Positions 16,357 through 25,079 of a stretch of 64,000 nucleotides of DNA are shown piece by piece (the stretch's first letter is position 1; the number at the start of each line of letters is the position of its first letter). A program made the translations under genes and the position numbers. The DNA comes from Nakamurella flavida (GTDB lineage Bacteria; Actinomycetota; Actinomycetes; Mycobacteriales; Nakamurellaceae). Under the pieces are notes generated by a model. That model ran no database searches. It was not told the origin of the DNA and worked only from the letters and a program-made list of their open reading frames with translations. The stretch is taken from positions 3,607,001 through 3,671,000 of the forward strand of contig NZ_JAUSQV010000001.1 of assembly GCF_030811475.1 (NCBI RefSeq), given 5' to 3'.

Positions 16357-17297
16357 GCTGCGCTCCGTTCGTCGGGGGTGGACGCCCCGGGGTGGACGAG
16401 CTCGAGGAAGACGTCCTCCAGGGTGGGGCGGCTCAGGTCCAGGTCGCCGAGCAGGACGCGGTGGTCCTGCGCCCAGGCGGTGACGGTGGCCAGCACGGCG
16501 GGCGGGTCCTGGGTGGTGATGGTGACCCGGCACCGCCCCGAGCGCCGGTCGATCCTGGTCTGCGGGATGAGGGGCAGCGCGTCGACCTGGGCGGAGTCGA
16601 CGGTGAAGGCGACGGTGCTGGTGTCGGCGGTGTGCAGGATGTCGGTGAGGCTGCCCTGGACCCGGATCCGACCGCGGTGCATGATCGCGACCCGGTCGGC
16701 CATCTCCTGGGCCTCGGCCAGGTAGTGCGTGGTGAGCAGCACCGTGGTGCCGTGGTCGACGAGATCACCGATCAGACGCCAGGTCTCGCGGCGCCCCTCC
16801 GGGTCCATCCCGGTGGTCGGCTCGTCCAGGAAGACCAGCTCGGGCTGGCCGAGCAGGGCCAGGGCGAGATCCAGCCGCCGGCGCTCACCGCCGGACAGCT
16901 TGCCGCAGCGCACCGAACGCCGGTGGTCCAGACCGACGGCGGCGAGCAGGTCGTCGGTGGACCGCGGGGTGCGGTGGAAGCGCGACCAGGCCCGCAGGCA
17001 CTGACCCACCGTCAGGGTGTCGAAGAAGCCGGCCTCCTGGATGACGATGCCGACCCGCGGGGCCAGGATGTCGTGCTGGGCCATCGGGTCGACCCCCAGG
17101 ACGGTGACGCGGCCGGCGGTCGGCGAGCGGAAGCCCTCCAGCACGTCCAGCACCGTCGTCTTGCCGGCGCCGTTCGTCCCCAGGAGGGCGAAGACCTCGC
17201 CGCGGCGCACCTGGAAGGAGACCCCGTCGACCGCGTCCGTGCGGTCGTACCGCACCCGCAGGTCCTGCACCTCGATCACGGCTTCCGGATTGCTCAT
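16353..17297 (-). CDS. ABC transporter ATP-binding protein (DrrA/CcmA-like)
   Basis: A 314-residue ATPase: Walker A GTNGAGKTT, Q-loop VIQEAGFFDTL, signature LSGGERRRLDLALALL, Walker B LVFLDEPTTGMDPEGR, switch LLTTHYLAEA, then a ~90-residue C-terminal domain as in DrrA-type drug exporters. The ATG follows a TAGATT -10 box by 6 nt, so the message is probably leaderless and the start codon is also the transcription start. A large inverted repeat lies upstream of this promoter. It is translationally coupled to the permease. Together they likely pump out the cluster's peptide or protect the membrane, under the control of the neighbouring two-component system. Confidence 0.92.
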   Translation of the reverse strand: MSNPEAVIEVQDLRVRYDRTDAVDGVSFQVRRGEVFALLGTNGAGKTTVLDVLEGFRSPTAGRVTVLGVDPMAQHDILAPRVGIVIQEAGFFDTLTVGQCLRAWSRFHRTPRSTDDLLAAVGLDHRRSVRCGKLSGGERRRLDLALALLGQPELVFLDEPTTGMDPEGRRETWRLIGDLVDHGTTVLLTTHYLAEAQEMADRVAIMHRGRIRVQGSLTDILHTADTSTVAFTVDSAQVDALPLIPQTRIDRRSGRCRVTITTQDPPAVLATVTAWAQDHRVLLGDLDLSRPTLEDVFLELVHPGASTPDERSAA

Positions 17298-17303
17298 GGG
17301 GAA

Positions 17304-17309
17304 AATCTA
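17304..17309 (-). promoter_or_regulatory. Leaderless promoter -10 box for the ABC-2 transporter
   Basis: TAGATT read on the minus strand stands 6 nt before the ATPase ATG. In actinobacteria a TANNNT box at this distance usually marks a leaderless transcript. No convincing -35 box is visible, which fits an activator-dependent promoter. Confidence 0.55.
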
Positions 17310-17338
17310 GGGACGCGTGGCCGGGCGGGGCAGTGCCC

Positions 17339-17384
17339 GGTGTCACCGCCGCACCTGACATTTCCGGGGTGCGGCGATGACACC
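17339..17384. promoter_or_regulatory. Long inverted repeat, candidate response-regulator operator
   Basis: Arms of 17 nt (17339-17355 and 17368-17384; GGTGTCACCGCCGCACC against its complement) match at 16 of 17 positions around a 12-nt centre. A second, shorter dyad (TGACA-cc-TGTCA, 17378-17389) overlaps the right arm. The centre lies about 64 bp upstream of the predicted transcription start of the ABC-2 transporter, a usual place for activators of the NarL/DesR type. The adjacent response regulator belongs to that family. Confidence 0.55.
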
Positions 17385-17442
17385 TGTCACGAACGGGACA
17401 CCCGGCACCGGACCGGGCGCACGGCCCGGTCGGTGGGACGGC

Positions 17443-18117
17443 TCAGAGCCACCCGGCGTCGACGGCCCGACGCACCGCAGCCACCTTGTTCGTCACCTGG
17501 AGCTTGGTGCAGACCGCCGAGATGTAGTTGCGGACGGTGCCGGTGGACAGGAACAGCTGGCTGCCGATCTCGGCGCTGGACAGCCCGCGGGCGACCAGCA
17601 GCAGGATGTCGATCTCCCGTTCGCGCAACGGGTTCGCCTCACCGGCGATGGCCGCCGCGGCCAGGTCCGGATCGATCCACCGCTCACCACGGTGGACCGT
17701 GCGGATGACCTCGGCCAACTGTCGGCCGTGGATCCCCTTGGTGCAGAAGCCGAGCACCGGGATGCGCAGGCCCCGGCGCAGCTCGTTGGGCCCGGCCTTG
17801 CCGGACATGATGATGATGCGGGGCACCGGCGATCGGCGGGCCAGCTCCTCGGCCACGCACAGACCCGTCATGCCGGGCATCTCGTTGTCCAGCACGGCGA
17901 CGTCGGCCGGGTGGGCCGTCAGCCATTCCAGGGCCGCGGTGCCGGTGCTGAACGTCCCCACCACGGCGAGGTCGTCCTCGAGGTCGAGCAGGGCGGCCAG
18001 GGCGTCGCGGATGAGGCTCTCGTCCTCGGCGACGGCCACCCGGATCCTCCCGACCGGGGCCGCGTCGCCGGTGGCGTCGAGACCGGTGCCGGGGCGGGGA
18101 TCGGTGCTGTCGGCCAC
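17443..18117 (-). CDS. NarL/LuxR-family response regulator
   Basis: A 224-residue two-domain regulator with a GTG start. The receiver domain has the acidic pair (AEDES), the phospho-acceptor Asp in VAVLDNEMPGMTG, the switch Ser (IIIMSGKAG) and Lys (CTKG). The C-terminal LuxR HTH is clear: NPLREREIDILLLVARGLSSAEIG then STGTVRNYISAVCTKLQVTNKVAAVR. It is encoded 50 bp after its histidine kinase and 145 bp before the ABC-2 transporter on the same strand, the classic DesK-DesR-ABC layout in which the regulator activates the transporter. The large inverted repeat in the downstream gap is a likely target. Confidence 0.92.
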   Translation of the reverse strand: MADSTDPRPGTGLDATGDAAPVGRIRVAVAEDESLIRDALAALLDLEDDLAVVGTFSTGTAALEWLTAHPADVAVLDNEMPGMTGLCVAEELARRSPVPRIIIMSGKAGPNELRRGLRIPVLGFCTKGIHGRQLAEVIRTVHRGERWIDPDLAAAAIAGEANPLREREIDILLLVARGLSSAEIGSQLFLSTGTVRNYISAVCTKLQVTNKVAAVRRAVDAGWL

Positions 18118-18167
18118 CGTCGACCCCCGTCCGTGAATCCGCCCGCTCGTCCCGGCGCGGGCCGGCG

Positions 18168-19343
18168 TCAGACCGTCGAGCTCGTCCCCGGGTTCGTGCC
18201 GGGGACCCGGGCCTGCAGGACGAAAGTACCGTCCGTGCCGCGGAGCGTGCTCACCGAGCCACCCATCGTGGCCAGACGTTCACCCAGGCCCGGCAGTCCG
18301 TTGCCCGACGAGGTCCGCCGCCCGTCGCGGGACGGCACCGGCAGCACCCCGTCGTTCACCACGTCCAGCCGGGCGGTGCCGTCCGGTCCCACCGACAGGG
18401 CGATGCGGACGAAGGTGGGGCTGGCGTGGCGGAGGGCGTTGGTGACCGATTCCCGGGCCACCCAGCAGAAGGCCTGCTCGACGTCGTCGGTCATCGGGAC
18501 CTCGCCCGCGTCGATGGTGGCCGACACCCCGGCCGAGCGCAGCACCAGCCGCACGTCGTCGAGCATCTCGCAGAGCGATTCGTGGCGGTAGCCGTGCACG
18601 AGCTGGCGCACCTGGCCGATGCTGGTCTGCGTCAGGTCGGAGATGGCACCGAGCTCGGCCCGGGCCGCCTCGGGCTTGCGGTCGAAGAGCCGCTCGGCGA
18701 GCTCGGCCTTGAGCCCGATCGCGGCCAGGGAGTGGATGACCAGGTCGTGCAGGTCGCGGCCGAGACGCAACCGCTCCTGCAGCACGGCCACCTGGGCCTG
18801 CGCCTCCCGGCCGGCCACCGTCTCGTGCAGCATCGAGGACACGGTGAACAGGGCGAACACCACCGCCCCGAAGGCGACCGTGGTGACCAGCAGGTCGACC
18901 AGTGCCGCGGCGCCCACATGGGCCCGCACGGCCCCGACGGTGAGCGCCGACAGCAGGACCGCCACGGCCACCACCGCCCAGCGTCGGGGGAGCACCGAGG
19001 CGAGCAGACCCACGGCCAGGAAGCCGATGTCGAGCCACTGCGGCCCCATGGTCAGCGACCACAGGGCCACGGCGAACGCGTAGACCAGGGTGCGCAGGAT
19101 GAGCCGGCGCTGCCCGAGACCGCCGAACACCATCGGCCAGGTGATGCTGCAGAACGTGTACGCGAACAACACGGTGGCCAGGATGCTGAACGCCACCATC
19201 TCCCGACCCGGGGCGGAGAACAGCACCTCCAGCAGCGGGACCAGCTGCAGGGCGACCCCGACCACGATGACGAAGAGCGCCGCGCGGTACTGCGGTCCGC
19301 GCCGTGCCTCACGGGCCACCGTCCACCGCCGGCGCAGGCTCAT
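18168..19343 (-). CDS. DesK-like sensor histidine kinase
   Basis: A 391-residue membrane kinase. The first ~165 residues contain five or six hydrophobic segments with very short loops, so the signal is probably sensed in or near the membrane. The HisKA_3 phospho-acceptor region reads RLGRDLHDLVIHSLAAIG with the conserved His in LHD. The ATPase domain has an N-box (ARESVTNALRHA) and a G-box (GNGLPGLGERLATMGG). It is the first gene of the minus-strand RiPP region, with the response regulator next. A membrane-sensing kinase paired with an exporter fits a response to the cluster's own membrane-active peptide. Confidence 0.92.
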   Translation of the reverse strand: MSLRRRWTVAREARRGPQYRAALFVIVVGVALQLVPLLEVLFSAPGREMVAFSILATVLFAYTFCSITWPMVFGGLGQRRLILRTLVYAFAVALWSLTMGPQWLDIGFLAVGLLASVLPRRWAVVAVAVLLSALTVGAVRAHVGAAALVDLLVTTVAFGAVVFALFTVSSMLHETVAGREAQAQVAVLQERLRLGRDLHDLVIHSLAAIGLKAELAERLFDRKPEAARAELGAISDLTQTSIGQVRQLVHGYRHESLCEMLDDVRLVLRSAGVSATIDAGEVPMTDDVEQAFCWVARESVTNALRHASPTFVRIALSVGPDGTARLDVVNDGVLPVPSRDGRRTSSGNGLPGLGERLATMGGSVSTLRGTDGTFVLQARVPGTNPGTSSTV

Positions 19344-19397
19344 GCCCGGTACCGTACCGCCGCCCGTCGCGGTCGCCCTGGCCCGCGCGCGGGCCGC

Positions 19398-21833
19398 TCA
19401 GACCTGGGCGAGCAGGATCTCCGACAGCGCCGTCTCCAGCCCGCGCGGCACCTGACGGGCCTGCAGGTGCGACAGCCGGACCGTCAACGGCTCGTCGGCG
19501 GTGAGGATGCCGTACAGCTCGCGCTTGAGGTCGTACCCGACGTGGGCCCGGTCCAGGAGGGCGAACAGCAGGGTCGGCACGTCGGCCGGGACCGGTCGCG
19601 GGTCGGCGGACGTCTCCACCCGGACGACGGACGTGGCGGGCACGTCGGCGACGGTCACCGCGAGGCGGGCCGCGGTGCCCGGCGTGGCCGGGCCGACCGC
19701 CGCGTCCACCGGCTCGCCGTCGACCAGCACTCGGCTGACCGCGTCGGGAGCCAGACCGAGCAGCGCCACCGACCAGGTCCGGGCGGCCGGCACGATCGCC
19801 GCATCACCGACCAGTGCGGCGATCTCCAGCACCCCCGTCTGCTGGTTCCAGGTGATGGCGGTGCGGGCGATGCCGGCCGGGTCCAGCCCGTCGCCGGCCC
19901 CGTCGTCCTCGATCAGGGTGAACGCGCCGTCCGCCCCGGGAACGACGAGCAGTTCGAGATGTCCGGGGTGCTCCGTGCCGTTGCCGGGGATGTCCCGCCC
20001 GTCCAGGGGGAGGATCGCGCCGGCCGGGGCGAGCGCCGGGATGCTGGTCAGGTCGCGGTGCAGCACGATCTCCCGGCCGCCGGTGTAGCGCAGGCCGGTG
20101 AGCACGTCGACCCACTCACCGGCGGGCAGCCAGGCGCGGACCGATCCGAGCTGCAGTTCGCGCTCGATGGGTGCGGTGATCGGGGCGACGACCAGTTCGG
20201 AGCCGAAGGTGAACTGGGTCGGCACCCGGTACGCCTCCGGGGCTTCGGGATGGGAGTGGTACATGGGCCGGACCAGGGCCAGGGACTCCCGGGCGGCCCG
20301 GTGGTTCATCGTGTGCAGGTAGGGCACCAGCCGGTGCCGTAGCCGCAGGAAGTCGGTCATCACCGCGGCGGCCGCGGTCCCGAACGACCACGGCTCCTTG
20401 GTGGCGAACGGGTTCGACGCGGAGTGCAGCCGCAGGATCGGCGAGAAGGTGCCGAGCTGCACCCAGCGGGTGGCCAGCTCGTCGTCCTTGACGCCCATCA
20501 TGTGGCCGCCGATGTCGTGGCTCCACCAGCCGTAGCCGATGTTCGCCGCGGTCGCGGTGAACTCCGGCTGGAACTCCAGCGAGGCCCAGGTGACGATGCT
20601 GTCGCCGGAGAAGCCGACCGGGTAGCGGTGGCTGCCCGGCCCGGCGTACCGGGAGAAGGTGAGCGGGCGGCGTGGCTTCCCGTCGGGGGTCGTCGCGTTG
20701 TCCAGGAAGTGGAAGTGGTTGAGCATCCACAGCGGGTCGATGCCGGCCACCCGGGAATGCGGGCCGGACTGCCAGTCCAGCCACCAGAAATCGACGCCGC
20801 CGCGCTCGAGTTCGGCGTGCAGCACGTCGAAGTAGGCGGCCAGGAACTCGCGGTCGGTGACGTCGAAGGCCAGCGGGTCACCGCTCTCCGGGTCCCGACC
20901 CAGCGCCCGCGCCATCTCCGGGTACAGCTCCTCGTAGGCCCGCACCCCGTCGGCCGGGTGCACGTTCAGGGTGACCCGCAGGCCGTGCTCGTGCAGCCAG
21001 GTCAGGAACGCATCGGGGTCGGGGAACAGGTCCCGGTTCCAGGTGTAGCCGGTCCAGCCGCTGCCGTACTTCTCCTCGACATCGACCAGGTGCCAGTCCA
21101 TGTCGATGACCGAGACGGAGAACGGGACCCCCTCGGCGGCGAACCGCTCGATGAGCGCGCGGTAGGAGTCGGCGGTGTAGCGGTGGTAGCGGCTCCACCA
21201 GTTGCCCAGCGCGAACCGGGGCAGCACCGGGGTGGGCCCGGAGACGGCGTGGAAGTCCCGCAGGGCCTCGTCGAAATCCCGGCCGTGGGTGAAGACGTAG
21301 AGGTCGGTACGACTGCCGTCCCGCGGGGTGACCCAGCCGTCGTCGGTGAGCAGCAGGCTGCGGGAGTCGTCGAGCACGGCGTACCCGTTGCGGCTGAGCA
21401 CCCCCGGCTCCAGGGCCACGGCCCCGTCCACGTTGTCCAGGGTACGGGCGGTCCCCCCGAGATTTGCGTCGTCGTGGGCGATCTCGCCGAAGCGCCACAC
21501 GCTGTGGTAGTTGCTGACGTTGCCCCGCACCTGCACGCTCAGGCCGCTGGTGCTGAACGGCCCGCGGTCGTAGGTGAGGTGGGCGCGGGCGGTGCGGATC
21601 TCCAGGTGGGTGGGCCCGTCCACCACGGTGAACTCCGGGACCGGGAGGTCGCGGTTCAACGCGAACGTGGACGCGCGGTCCTCGAAGACCCCGTCGGCGG
21701 CGTACTCCAGGCGCAGCAGCCCGTCGGTGAGGACGCTGATGCGCCAGGTCTCCCCACGCACGACGGCCGCCGGGTCGACGACCGGGCGGGTGGGCAGGAC
21801 GGGCAGCGTGGAGACGGCGGGAGGTCGGGGCAC
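19398..21833 (-). CDS. Glycoside hydrolase family 31 (alpha-glycosidase-like)
   Basis: An 811-residue cytoplasmic protein with GTG start and a GGGAGG ribosome site. The GH31 barrel is recognisable from VSVIDMDWHLVD, the nucleophile region GGVDFWWLDWQSG, RYAGPGSHRYPVGFSGDS with the acid/base Asp, and WWSHDIGGHMMG. The N-terminal galactose-mutarotase-like and the C-terminal beta-sandwich domains are of normal size. WWLDWQ-type members act on various alpha-glycosides or sulfoquinovosides; the substrate cannot be read from this. A further ~100-residue C-terminal extension ends near residue 811. It ends 54 bp before the histidine kinase and is probably unrelated to the RiPP cluster. Confidence 0.88.
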   Translation of the reverse strand: MPRPPAVSTLPVLPTRPVVDPAAVVRGETWRISVLTDGLLRLEYAADGVFEDRASTFALNRDLPVPEFTVVDGPTHLEIRTARAHLTYDRGPFSTSGLSVQVRGNVSNYHSVWRFGEIAHDDANLGGTARTLDNVDGAVALEPGVLSRNGYAVLDDSRSLLLTDDGWVTPRDGSRTDLYVFTHGRDFDEALRDFHAVSGPTPVLPRFALGNWWSRYHRYTADSYRALIERFAAEGVPFSVSVIDMDWHLVDVEEKYGSGWTGYTWNRDLFPDPDAFLTWLHEHGLRVTLNVHPADGVRAYEELYPEMARALGRDPESGDPLAFDVTDREFLAAYFDVLHAELERGGVDFWWLDWQSGPHSRVAGIDPLWMLNHFHFLDNATTPDGKPRRPLTFSRYAGPGSHRYPVGFSGDSIVTWASLEFQPEFTATAANIGYGWWSHDIGGHMMGVKDDELATRWVQLGTFSPILRLHSASNPFATKEPWSFGTAAAAVMTDFLRLRHRLVPYLHTMNHRAARESLALVRPMYHSHPEAPEAYRVPTQFTFGSELVVAPITAPIERELQLGSVRAWLPAGEWVDVLTGLRYTGGREIVLHRDLTSIPALAPAGAILPLDGRDIPGNGTEHPGHLELLVVPGADGAFTLIEDDGAGDGLDPAGIARTAITWNQQTGVLEIAALVGDAAIVPAARTWSVALLGLAPDAVSRVLVDGEPVDAAVGPATPGTAARLAVTVADVPATSVVRVETSADPRPVPADVPTLLFALLDRAHVGYDLKRELYGILTADEPLTVRLSHLQARQVPRGLETALSEILLAQV

Positions 21834-21864
21834 CGCACCATCCTCCCGGACGGCCCGGATCTTC

Positions 21865-22932
21865 TCAGCCCGCGGCGGCCAGGTAGGCGAGCACGCCGTC
21901 GGCCAGGCCGCGGGCGACCTGCCGTTGGCCCTCGGCCGACGACATCAGTGCGGCGTCGGTGGCGTTGCGCATGTTGCCCGCCTCGATCATCACCGTGGGT
22001 CGCACCGACAGGTTGAGCCCGGCCAGGTCGCCGCGCTGCCAGAGCCCGTCCGACCCGAGGTGGTTGCTGGGGGAGAGCCCGGTCCCCGCCAGGCCGTCCC
22101 GCACCGCCACCGCGAGCTGGGCGGATTCGGCGGCCACCCCGGCGCCGGCCGGGTCCTGCTGGGCGGTCATCACGTAGAAGCCCTCGGCGGAGGCGTCGTC
22201 GCCGTCGCCGTGGATGGAGACGACAGCGTCGGCCTGCGCGTCGTTGCCGATGGCCGCCCGCCGGTCCACGCAGGGCCCGACGCCGTCGTTGCTGTCCCGG
22301 GTGGTCACCACGGTGATGCCCTCGGCCTCGAGCATCGGCACCAGGTACTGCGCGACGCCGAAGTTGAACCGCGCCTCGCTGTACCCGTCGTTCGTCGAGG
22401 TCCCGGTGGTGTTGCACGGCTTGGTCTGCCCGAAGCCGGCGTCGACGAGCGCGTTGATGATCGACGGATTGGCCCCGTTGGCCCCGTTGTGCCCGGCGTC
22501 CACGACCACCACCGCCCCGTCGGCCCGCGGGGGGGCGGGGGCGGGCGCCGTGGTGGGCGCGGGGGCGGCCGTGGTCGGCGGGGTGACCGGCTCCGGGGCC
22601 GGCGTGCTCGGCTCCGACGACGCCACGGGTTCGGGTGCGGTCGTGGACTCGACGGTGGGTGCCGGGGCGGCCGTGGTCGGCGGCGCGGGTTCGGCCGACG
22701 GGGTGGCCGAGGACGGGGTGGTCGACGACGGGACGGTCGAGTCCAACCCGGGCACGGTGACCGGCGGACCCGAGGTCGCCGGGGCCGCGGGGGCGGACGA
22801 GGAGGTGGTCGCGCTCGTCGTGACCGGGGCTGCGGTGACGCCCGGGGTGCCGCAGGAGGTGATCAGCAGGGCGGCGGTGCCGAGCAGCGCGGTACGGATC
22901 GCGGTGCGGAACGACCCGGGATGTGCAGGCAT
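21865..22932 (-). CDS. N-acetylmuramoyl-L-alanine amidase, secreted lipoprotein
   Basis: A 355-residue precursor with a lipoprotein signal (hydrophobic stretch then LLITSCG lipobox, Cys about residue 27), a ~110-residue Ser/Thr/Pro/Ala linker, and an Amidase_3 domain from about residue 140: VVVDAGHNG (zinc His), EARFNFGVAQYL (zinc Glu), VSIHGDGD (zinc His) and MIEAGNM (catalytic Glu). It should cleave the stem peptide from muramic acid in the cell wall during growth or division. It is transcribed away from ybaB. Confidence 0.92.
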   Translation of the reverse strand: MPAHPGSFRTAIRTALLGTAALLITSCGTPGVTAAPVTTSATTSSSAPAAPATSGPPVTVPGLDSTVPSSTTPSSATPSAEPAPPTTAAPAPTVESTTAPEPVASSEPSTPAPEPVTPPTTAAPAPTTAPAPAPPRADGAVVVVDAGHNGANGANPSIINALVDAGFGQTKPCNTTGTSTNDGYSEARFNFGVAQYLVPMLEAEGITVVTTRDSNDGVGPCVDRRAAIGNDAQADAVVSIHGDGDDASAEGFYVMTAQQDPAGAGVAAESAQLAVAVRDGLAGTGLSPSNHLGSDGLWQRGDLAGLNLSVRPTVMIEAGNMRNATDAALMSSAEGQRQVARGLADGVLAYLAAAG

Positions 22933-23027
22933 GGGCCCAGACTCTCATCGCGGGCCCGCCCGGCGTGGCGGCAACACGTCCCCGATCGGGCCGCGGCGCA
23001 CGCCCGGGGGCTGTCCGAGCCGGGTCG

Positions 23028-23033
23028 TAGGAT
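23028..23033 (+). promoter_or_regulatory. Possible -10 box for ybaB-recR
   Basis: TAGGAT lies 83 bp before the ybaB start in the 183-bp gap shared with the divergent amidase gene. It fits the actinobacterial TANNNT pattern, but no -35 box is evident, so this is only a suggestion. Confidence 0.25.
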
Positions 23034-23115
23034 CGTCCGGACACCCCGACCGGGGGAATCGCGATGGGCCGATGCGTGCCGGTCACGATGGTCGACGAGC
23101 GCTGAGAGGCCCACC

Positions 23116-23712
23116 ATGTTCCCAGGCGGCATGCCCGATCTGACCCAGATCGTGCTCCGGGCCCAGCAGATGCAGGCCGACATGGAGCGGGCGCAGGCCT
23201 CGCTCGCCGAGTCCGTGGTGACCGGTTCGGCCGGCGGTGGCCTGGTCACCGCCACGGTCACCGGCTCCGGCGAACTGACCGGGCTGACCCTGGCCCCGGA
23301 GGTCGTCGACCCGCAGGACACCGAGACCCTGGCCGACCTGGTCATCGCGGCGGTCCGGGACGCGAACCGGCGGGCGCAGGAGTTGAGCAGCGAACAGATG
23401 GGCGCGGTGACCGGCGGCCTGACCGAGTCCTTCGACCTGTCCAGCTTCGGCCTGGGCGGTTTCGGCGCACCCGGCACCGCGGCCGAGCTGGACGACTCCG
23501 AGGACGACGGGTCGGACGAGGACGACTCCGACGACGGGGACGAGTCGGGCGACTCCGAGGACGATGAGGTCGAGCAGGAGGCCGTGGCCCTGTACGAGGA
23601 GGGCGCACAGGTGTCCCCGGGCGGGCGGGTCTCGATCGACGAGGCTGCGCTCATCGAAGCCGGCCAGCCCGACGACGGTCCGGCCGACCGCGCCGCACCC
23701 GGACGGTCCTGA
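23116..23712 (+). CDS. ybaB: YbaB/EbfC family nucleoid-associated protein with long acidic tail
   Basis: A 198-residue protein; the start is the ATG with a GAGAGG ribosome site. Residues 1-~110 match YbaB/Ebf[23 protein letters not shown], then [22 protein letters not shown] and [19 protein letters not shown]. These small DNA-binding proteins form dimers and sit before recR in most bacteria. Here a ~30-residue run of almost only Asp, Glu and Ser follows (genomic 23490-23580), then a short C-terminal segment; normal family length is near 110. The acidic tail could modulate DNA binding. dnaX, the common upstream neighbour, is absent from this locus. Confidence 0.9.
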   Translation: MFPGGMPDLTQIVLRAQQMQADMERAQASLAESVVTGSAGGGLVTATVTGSGELTGLTLAPEVVDPQDTETLADLVIAAVRDANRRAQELSSEQMGAVTGGLTESFDLSSFGLGGFGAPGTAAELDDSEDDGSDEDDSDDGDESGDSEDDEVEQEAVALYEEGAQVSPGGRVSIDEAALIEAGQPDDGPADRAAPGRS

Positions 23713-23717
23713 CCCCC

Positions 23718-24320
23718 GTGTACGAAGGCCCCGTCCAGGACCTCATCGACGCCCTCGGCCGCCTGCCGGGCATCGGCCCGAAGTCCGCGCAGCGCATCGC
23801 CTTCCACCTGCTCACCGCCGACCCGGCCGACATCACCGTGCTGCAATCGGCGCTGCACCGGGTCAAGAACGACGTGAAGTTCTGCGAGGTGTGCGGCAAC
23901 GTCTCCGAGCAGACGCGCTGCCGGATCTGCCTGGACCCCCGGCGGGACGACACGGTGATCTGCGTCGTGGAGGAACCCAAGGACATCTCCTCGGTGGAAC
24001 GCACCCGGGAGTTCCGCGGGCTCTACCACGTGCTGGGCGGGGCGATCTCGCCGATCGACGGCATCGGGCCCGACCAGCTGCGCATCGGGCCGTTGCTCAA
24101 GCGGGTCGCCGAGCCGGGGGTGCGCGAGGTCATCCTGGCCACCGACCCGAACCTGGAGGGCGAGGCGACGGCGACCTACCTGACCCGCCTGATGAAGGAC
24201 TTCCCGGGGCTGGCCGTCACCCGGCTGGCCAGCGGGCTCCCGGTCGGCGGCGATCTGGAGTACGCCGACGAGGTCACCCTGGGCCGCGCGTTCTCCGGCC
24301 GCCGGGCGGTCGATGCCTGA
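23718..24320 (+). CDS. recR: Recombination mediator RecR
   Basis: A 200-residue protein of exact family length with a GTG start 5 bp after ybaB. It shows the helix-hairpin-helix [20 protein letters not shown], the Cys4 zinc finger (CEVCG and CRIC), and the TOPRIM domain starting [17 protein letters not shown] and including [15 protein letters not shown]. RecR works with RecO/RecF to load RecA at gaps and stalled forks. The ybaB-recR order is conserved across bacteria. It overlaps the next gene by 8 bp. Confidence 0.97.
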   Translation: MYEGPVQDLIDALGRLPGIGPKSAQRIAFHLLTADPADITVLQSALHRVKNDVKFCEVCGNVSEQTRCRICLDPRRDDTVICVVEEPKDISSVERTREFRGLYHVLGGAISPIDGIGPDQLRIGPLLKRVAEPGVREVILATDPNLEGEATATYLTRLMKDFPGLAVTRLASGLPVGGDLEYADEVTLGRAFSGRRAVDA

Positions 24321-25020
24321 CCCGACCCACCCGAACGGCGCGAGCGACCCAGCCGCGACGAGTGGGCCGGCCACGCCATCGAGGTTGCAGCCGGTGCGTG
24401 CGAGCCCGGCGGCCGACCCGGCCGCACCGCCCGGGTCCGCCGGTCTCGCAGCCCTCGTCCGGTCGGCCCGGGGCGCCCCGGCCCGGTTGGGTGACGTCCG
24501 GCTGATGGTCGTCGACGGACCCTCGGGCTCGGGCAAGACCCGATTGGCCGCGGCGCTGGCCGCAGCCCTGCGTGCGGGCGGTGAGAAGGTGTCGACGCTG
24601 TCCACCGATCTGCTCGCCACCTGGCGCGAGCCGTTCTCGTTCTGGTCGCAGCTCGAGGAGCAGGTGCTCGGTCCGCTGGCCCGGGGTGAGCAGGGCCGAC
24701 TGCAGGTCGTGGACTGGACGGGGCCGGAGCCGCGCCCGGGCGGGTGGCGGCGGGTCCCTGTCCCGGACCTGCTGATCCTGGAGGGTGTGTCCGCCGGGCG
24801 TCGCGCCGTCCGCGACCGGGCCGGACTGCTGGTCTGGGTCGAGCTGCCCGACCGGGCCCTGCGTCTGGAGCGGGCCGTCGGGCGGGACGGGGAGCACACC
24901 CGGTCGTCGTTCCGGGCCTGGCAGGACGCGGAGGACGTCCACTTCGCGGCCGAGGGCACCCGGGCCGCGGCCGACCTGCACGTTCCCGCCCGGCTCGACC
25001 GGCCCGTCATCGGCCCGTAA
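24313..25020 (+). CDS. Uridine-kinase-like P-loop protein
   Basis: A 235-residue protein overlapping recR by 8 bp. After a ~60-residue Pro/Ala-rich N-terminus it has a Walker A motif ([11 protein letters not shown]), a probable Walker B/acidic segment ([17 protein letters not shown]) and a C-terminal WQDAEDVHF region often seen in actinobacterial uridine kinase/AAA-like NTPases of this size. The expected activity is phosphorylation of a nucleoside or similar small molecule, but substrate residues cannot be confirmed by eye. The downstream MFS gene begins 60 bp later with its own promoter-like elements. Confidence 0.7.
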   Translation: MPDPTHPNGASDPAATSGPATPSRLQPVRASPAADPAAPPGSAGLAALVRSARGAPARLGDVRLMVVDGPSGSGKTRLAAALAAALRAGGEKVSTLSTDLLATWREPFSFWSQLEEQVLGPLARGEQGRLQVVDWTGPEPRPGGWRRVPVPDLLILEGVSAGRRAVRDRAGLLVWVELPDRALRLERAVGRDGEHTRSSFRAWQDAEDVHFAAEGTRAAADLHVPARLDRPVIGP

Positions 25021-25023
25021 TCT
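24995..25023 (+). promoter_or_regulatory. Candidate sigma-70-type promoter of the MFS gene
   Basis: TCGACC (24995-25000) and TAATCT (25018-25023) are separated by 17 bp, a fair match to actinobacterial -35 and -10 boxes. The -10 box covers the last codons and stop of the uridine-kinase-like gene and touches the dyad that begins at 25022, so a repressor bound there would block RNA polymerase. Confidence 0.4.
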
Positions 25024-25043
25024 GTACCGGCCGGTCGGTACAG
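25022..25043. promoter_or_regulatory. Palindromic operator candidate before the MFS gene
   Basis: CTGTACCG and CGGTACAG form an 8-bp inverted repeat around a 6-bp centre (GCCGGT). Size and symmetry are typical of TetR- or GntR-type operators. It overlaps the end of the predicted -10 box and lies 37 bp before the transporter start. No regulator gene is adjacent. Confidence 0.5.
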
Positions 25044-25079
25044 CGGCGGCGCACGGACGGATCGGGCAGGGGGTGGGCG

